Positions 60,691 to 64,000 of a stretch of 64,000 nucleotides of DNA are shown one piece after another. The position numbers and the translations under genes are program-made. The stretch is from Bradyrhizobium sp. 132 (GTDB lineage Bacteria; Pseudomonadota; Alphaproteobacteria; Rhizobiales; Xanthobacteraceae). Below the pieces are notes generated by a model. That model saw only the letters and a list, made by a program, of their open reading frames with translations. It was not told where the DNA came from and searched no databases. Positions within the stretch are counted from its first letter, which is position 1. Each line of letters begins with the position of its first letter. Location: contig NZ_JADPKY010000131.1 of assembly GCF_023074185.1 (NCBI RefSeq), forward strand, positions 1 to 64,000, written 5' to 3'.

Positions 60691-61743
60691 ATGAGCCGTT
60701 TCTGGAGTCCGGTCGTCCACACGCTTTCGCCCTACGTCCCCGGCGAGCAGCCGAAGCAGGACGGCATCGTCAAGCTCAATACCAACGAGAATCCCTACCC
60801 GCCCTCGCCACGCGTGCTGGCGGCCGTCGCATCGGCTGCGGAGCGGCTGCGCCTTTATCCCGATCCGGGTGCGACGCGCCTGCGCGAGGCGATCGCGGCG
60901 CATTGCGATGTGAGGCCCGAGCAAGTGTTCGTCGGCAACGGCTCCGACGAGGTTCTGGCCCACACTTTCCAGGCTCTTCTGAAGCACAATATGCCGCTTC
61001 TGTTTCCCGACGTCACTTACAGCTTCTATCCCGTTTATTGCGGCCTCTATGGAATAACGCACGACGAGGTGCCGCTCGATGCCGCGATGAGAATCGATAT
61101 CTCCGACTACAGGCGACCATCGAGCGCCATCCTTCTCTGCAATCCGAACGCCCCGACCGGCATCGCCCTTCAGCGCGACGCAATCGCATCGCTGCTTGCC
61201 GAACAACCGGACCGGCTGGTGGTGGTGGACGAGGCCTATGTCGATTTCGGCGCCGAGAGCGCCGTGCCGCTGGTTGCACGCCACGACAATCTGCTGGTCA
61301 TCCAGACCTTCTCGAAGTCGCGCTCGCTCGCTGGCCTGCGGGTTGGTTTTGCCATCGGTCAACGACCGCTGATCGAAGCGCTGGAACGGGTGAAGGACAG
61401 CTTCAACTCCTATCCCGTCGATTGCCTCGCTATCGCCGGCGCCGTCGCCGCGATCGAGGACGACGGCTGGTTCCGCAAGACCCGCGCCCGTATCATCGCG
61501 AGCCGCGAAACGCTGGCCCGCGAGCTTGGACAACTCGGCTTCGAGGTGTTGCCGTCGCTCGCAAACTTCGTTTTCGCGCGCCATCGAAGCCGGAGCGGAA
61601 CAGATCTTGCGGCAGCGCTTCGCCAGCGTGGCGTTCTGGTCCGGCATTTCGGAAAGCCGCGCATCGAGGATTTCCTGCGCATCACCGTAGGAACGGAGGC
61701 CGAGTGTGCCCGGCTTGTTGAAGTGCTGCGCGGCTTGATCTGA
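60691..61743 (+). CDS. Histidinol-phosphate-aminotransferase-like PLP enzyme
   Basis: A 350-residue fold-type I aminotransferase. The ATG at 60691 has GGAG upstream. Family marks are Leu-Asn-Thr-Asn-Glu-Asn-Pro-Tyr-Pro-Pro near residue 29, Asn-Pro-Asn-Ala-Pro-Thr-Gly near 151, and PLP-binding K209 in Thr-Phe-Ser-Lys-Ser-Arg-Ser-Leu-Ala-Gly. It resembles HisC, but no histidine biosynthesis genes are nearby, and in such paralogues the substrate may be another amino acid. The stand-alone position leaves its role open. Confidence 0.88.
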   Translation: MSRFWSPVVHTLSPYVPGEQPKQDGIVKLNTNENPYPPSPRVLAAVASAAERLRLYPDPGATRLREAIAAHCDVRPEQVFVGNGSDEVLAHTFQALLKHNMPLLFPDVTYSFYPVYCGLYGITHDEVPLDAAMRIDISDYRRPSSAILLCNPNAPTGIALQRDAIASLLAEQPDRLVVVDEAYVDFGAESAVPLVARHDNLLVIQTFSKSRSLAGLRVGFAIGQRPLIEALERVKDSFNSYPVDCLAIAGAVAAIEDDGWFRKTRARIIASRETLARELGQLGFEVLPSLANFVFARHRSRSGTDLAAALRQRGVLVRHFGKPRIEDFLRITVGTEAECARLVEVLRGLI

Positions 61744-61966
61744 GCCCCGACGGTCGCGGCATCGGCCAGCGTCAATCGATGATGCCAAACGCGGCCTCGT
61801 GCCATGCCGCCCGCGGCTTTTGATTTCCGGTCAAATTCGGGTTACCAGACCGCTCCGCCGCTGCTTTGCACGACGATACCCTCAGGGAAATATACGTGAA
61901 TCACCTCCGCAGTCCCGAAATCGACGCACCCGAGACATCGTGGCGGGCGCCGACGCTCAGGCACGG

Positions 61967-62665
61967 ATGAACGACTTCGCGCGATCCATCGGCGCCGCAT
62001 TCACGCTGATCGGCGAGGCCGACGCAGAGCTTCTGGGCATCGTCGGACTGTCGGTGCGCGTCAGCCTGACCGCCAGCATCGTCGCGCTTCTGATCGGGGC
62101 GCCGTTCGGGGCCCTGCTTGCGATCACCCGGTTCCGCGGGCGGCAGGTCATCATCGTCCTGACCAATGCGCTGCTTGGTCTTCCGCCGGTCGTGGTCGGG
62201 CTCGCGCTCTATCTTCTGCTGTCGCGCTCCGGCCCGCTCGGGGCGGCCGGCCTGTTGTTCACGCCGGCGGCGATGGTGATCGCGCAGGCGCTGCTCGCAA
62301 CACCGATCGTCGTCGCACTGGTGCACCGGCCGGCGAGCCTGCTGTGGGCGGAGTATGGCGACCTGGCGCGAATCGACGGGCTGTCGGTGCTGCGCAGCAT
62401 CGGCTTGCTGTTCGCGCTGGGCCGGACCTCGCTGCTGACGGCCTTTCTCGCAGCCTTCGGGCGCGCGATCGCCGAGGTCGGCGCCATCATCATCGTCGGC
62501 GGCAACATCCGCGGCTTCACACGCACGATGACGACAGCGATCGCGCTGGAGACCAGCAAGGGCGACCTGTCGCTGGCGCTCGGGCTCGGGCTGATCCTGC
62601 TCGCGCTCAGCGTCGCAGTATCAACCGTCGCCTTCCTGCTAGTGGGACGCGTTGGGGAAAAATAG
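61967..62665 (+). CDS. tupB: Tungstate-type ABC permease (TupB-like)
   Basis: A 232-residue membrane protein with five to six helices of the tungstate/molybdate permease type, with the inner-loop Glu-Tyr-Gly-Asp-Leu-Ala-Arg-Ile-Asp-Gly. It starts at ATG 61967. Its end overlaps the 3' end of tupA, which is on the opposite strand, by 27 bp. No ATPase gene (tupC) is in the window. Such a permease usually sits in a tupABC operon, so this arrangement is unusual. Confidence 0.82.
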   Translation: MNDFARSIGAAFTLIGEADAELLGIVGLSVRVSLTASIVALLIGAPFGALLAITRFRGRQVIIVLTNALLGLPPVVVGLALYLLLSRSGPLGAAGLLFTPAAMVIAQALLATPIVVALVHRPASLLWAEYGDLARIDGLSVLRSIGLLFALGRTSLLTAFLAAFGRAIAEVGAIIIVGGNIRGFTRTMTTAIALETSKGDLSLALGLGLILLALSVAVSTVAFLLVGRVGEK

Positions 62666-63448
62666 CTGTTCGCCGCCGACCTTGTAGCCGGCGATGGCCT
62701 CCTGCCCCCCAGGAGAGATCAGCCAGTCGATGAAGGCTTGCCCGTCCTGCGCCTTCACGTTCGAATGCTTTGCCGGATTCACCAGCATGACGCCGTACTG
62801 GTTGAACAGCCGCTTGTCGCCTTCGGTCAGGACAGCAAGCTCGCCGCGGTTCTTGAATGACAACCAGGTGCCGCGGTCAGACAGGAGATAGGCATTCGAG
62901 GACGACGCCATGTTCAGGGCCGGCCCCATGCCCTGGCCGATCTCGCGATACCAGCCGTCCTTGCCGGCACCGAGGTCGACGCCCGCTTCCTTCCATAGCC
63001 GCAGCTCGGCCGCGTGCGTGCCGGACTTGTCGCCGCGCGAGATGAACGGCGCCTTCGCGGCCGCGATCTTGCGCAGCGCCTCGGCCACGTCCTTGCCGCC
63101 GGCGATCTTCGCGGGATCGCTCTTCGGCCCGACAATGACGAAGTCGTTGTACATGACATCGAAGCGCTTCACGCCGTGCCCTTCGGACATGAACTTGTCT
63201 TCAGCAGGCCTGTCATGGACGAACACGACGTCTGCATCGCCGCGCCGCCCGATGTCGAGCGCCTGGCCCGTGCCGACGGCAACCACTTTCACATCGATGC
63301 CGCCGGCCTTCGAGAACAGCGGCAGCAAATAGCCGAACAGCCCCGACTGTTCCGTTGACGTCGTCGAGGCCACAGTGATGGTGCCGTCCTGCGCGAATGC
63401 GATCGTGGACCAGAGCAGAACCGCTCCGAAGGTCATTACCCTCTTCAT
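62639..63448 (-). CDS. tupA: Tungstate-binding protein (TupA-like)
   Basis: A 269-residue periplasmic protein of the tungstate/molybdate binding type with a 19-residue signal peptide. The mature start Ile-Thr-Val-Ala-Ser-Thr-Thr-Ser-Thr-Glu-Gln-Ser-Gly carries the Thr-Thr-Ser oxyanion motif of TupA. Later segments include Ser-Arg-Gly-Asp-Lys-Ser-Gly-Thr-His. It converges on tupB with an overlap of 27 bp, which is not the usual same-strand order. Uptake of tungstate or molybdate could serve the molybdenum hydroxylase at 51.6 kb. Confidence 0.88.
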   Translation of the reverse strand: MKRVMTFGAVLLWSTIAFAQDGTITVASTTSTEQSGLFGYLLPLFSKAGGIDVKVVAVGTGQALDIGRRGDADVVFVHDRPAEDKFMSEGHGVKRFDVMYNDFVIVGPKSDPAKIAGGKDVAEALRKIAAAKAPFISRGDKSGTHAAELRLWKEAGVDLGAGKDGWYREIGQGMGPALNMASSSNAYLLSDRGTWLSFKNRGELAVLTEGDKRLFNQYGVMLVNPAKHSNVKAQDGQAFIDWLISPGGQEAIAGYKVGGEQLFFPNASH

Positions 63449-63620
63449 GCTTCGTCCTTACACCAGAAGCCGGATGTTCCAAACTCTACCTCGATAAGGG
63501 CCGTGCAGGGGAACATCGACATTTCGTCAACGCGCGTTGGTGCGATTCTCGCGGCGCTGCCAATTGGGAACGTCCGCCCCGCGCGCAGGTTGTCCGGAGG
63601 TGAACCCAGGAGGAAACCAG

Positions 63621-63893
63621 ATGAAGAAGTTCATTTTGGCATCTGCGTGCATCATGGCGCTGGCGACCGGCGGCGCCTTTGCGCAAACACAACCCGCCCC
63701 AAGCGCATCCGGCAAGGGCGACGTCGGCCCCTCGTCGCGGGGCCCCGCGACCAAGGGCATGACGACCGGCGCGTCGTCGAACATGCAGAACGAGGCCAGC
63801 GACAGCAAGGGCAAGCAGACCCCTTCGGCCGGCGGCAGCAACACCAATAACATGGGCAGCCAGGCCGGCGGCGGCGCGGGCTCCGGAAAATAG
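63621..63893 (+). CDS. Small exported Ser/Gly-rich protein
   Basis: A 90-residue exported protein with an AGGAGG site, a signal peptide of about 23 residues (Ala-Phe-Ala-Gln), and a low-complexity Ser/Gly/Asn/Gln-rich mature part. Similar in style to the protein at 54071. A palindrome at 63916-63940 follows the stop. Function unknown. Confidence 0.7.
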   Translation: MKKFILASACIMALATGGAFAQTQPAPSASGKGDVGPSSRGPATKGMTTGASSNMQNEASDSKGKQTPSAGGSNTNNMGSQAGGGAGSGK

Positions 63894-63915
63894 GCCGGCA
63901 TCGATCGGAAATCTG

Positions 63916-63940
63916 GAGAGGGGCGATCGTCCCCTCTCCA
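63916..63940. terminator. Terminator-like palindrome at the right end
   Basis: The inverted repeat GGAGAGGGGCGAT...GTCCCCTCTCC, followed by AAAAGTTTTC, 22 bp after the stop of the small exported protein. Confidence 0.6.
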
Positions 63941-64000
63941 AAAGTTTTCGTGCAGCCAAAGCTTGTCGTCGCCGATGGTATGCGCGAAGGTCACGGTGCG
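63941..64000. other. Right edge, possible end of a gene on the minus strand
   Basis: The minus strand is open to the window end in more than one frame, so a gene may enter from the right. There is too little sequence to decide. Confidence 0.3.

Noticed and set aside
63486..63994. Minus-strand frames at the right edge as a complete gene
   Set aside because: They are antisense to the small exported protein and open at the window edge. No start or family was seen.

Overview
The window looks like chromosome of a Bradyrhizobium-type alphaproteobacterium (Rhizobiales). The evidence is high GC throughout, many small exported or soluble proteins of rhizobial type, rhizobial intergenic palindromes (for example 36669-36780, 53934-53981 and 54355-54395), and a methanol/formaldehyde gene set of the kind described in Bradyrhizobium and Methylorubrum. 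No rRNA, tRNA, phage, IS element or CRISPR array was recognised.

Region 1 (1-18.3 kb) is ordinary chromosome. It holds a ClC chloride transporter with a class II aldolase, a MarC protein, a stress block (DUF892 ferritin-like protein, Hsp20, Lon), an HU-type protein, a frameshifted thiolase, a Tat-exported GH1 glycosidase, a truncated transglutaminase-like remnant in a degraded stretch (12.25-13.1 kb), a membrane adenylate/guanylate cyclase, an AraC regulator and small rhizobial genes.

Region 2 (18.3-57.0 kb) is the highlight: a nearly continuous island for lanthanide-dependent, PQQ-linked alcohol oxidation. It contains a TonB receptor, a two-component system, S-formylglutathione hydrolase, and an ABC system with a beta-propeller and exported partners that resembles the lut lanthanide-uptake cluster. 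It continues with a quinoprotein-associated relay (J-type binding protein, CXXCW protein, zinc metallohydrolase, SoxYZ-like carrier), a second ABC importer, and an orphan pqqA (26 codons). A lanmodulin-like protein with four EF hands follows. There are three PQQ alcohol dehydrogenases, all with the Asp-x-Asp lanthanide signature: a 554-residue enzyme with its own cytochrome and J-type protein, XoxF with XoxG, and a 575-residue enzyme beside a Rieske protein. Glutathione-dependent formaldehyde oxidation (hydroxymethylglutathione dehydrogenase, Gfa, and FghA at 23.2 kb) and a two-subunit molybdenum hydroxylase complete it. The inferred logic is lanthanide capture (TonB receptor, ABC system, lanmodulin), PQQ supply, periplasmic alcohol oxidation to aldehyde, electron transfer to cytochrome c or Rieske protein, and cytoplasmic formaldehyde oxidation through glutathione to formate.

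Region 3 (57.3-64 kb) is again ordinary: a truncated haemoglobin, 3-hydroxybutyryl-CoA dehydrogenase, an FAD-linked 2-hydroxyacid oxidase, a HisC-type aminotransferase, a tungstate-type permease and binding protein in an unusual convergent arrangement without an ATPase, and a small exported protein.

Starts were chosen from ribosome binding sites and signal peptides. Function calls rest on family recognition by eye, with no database search.
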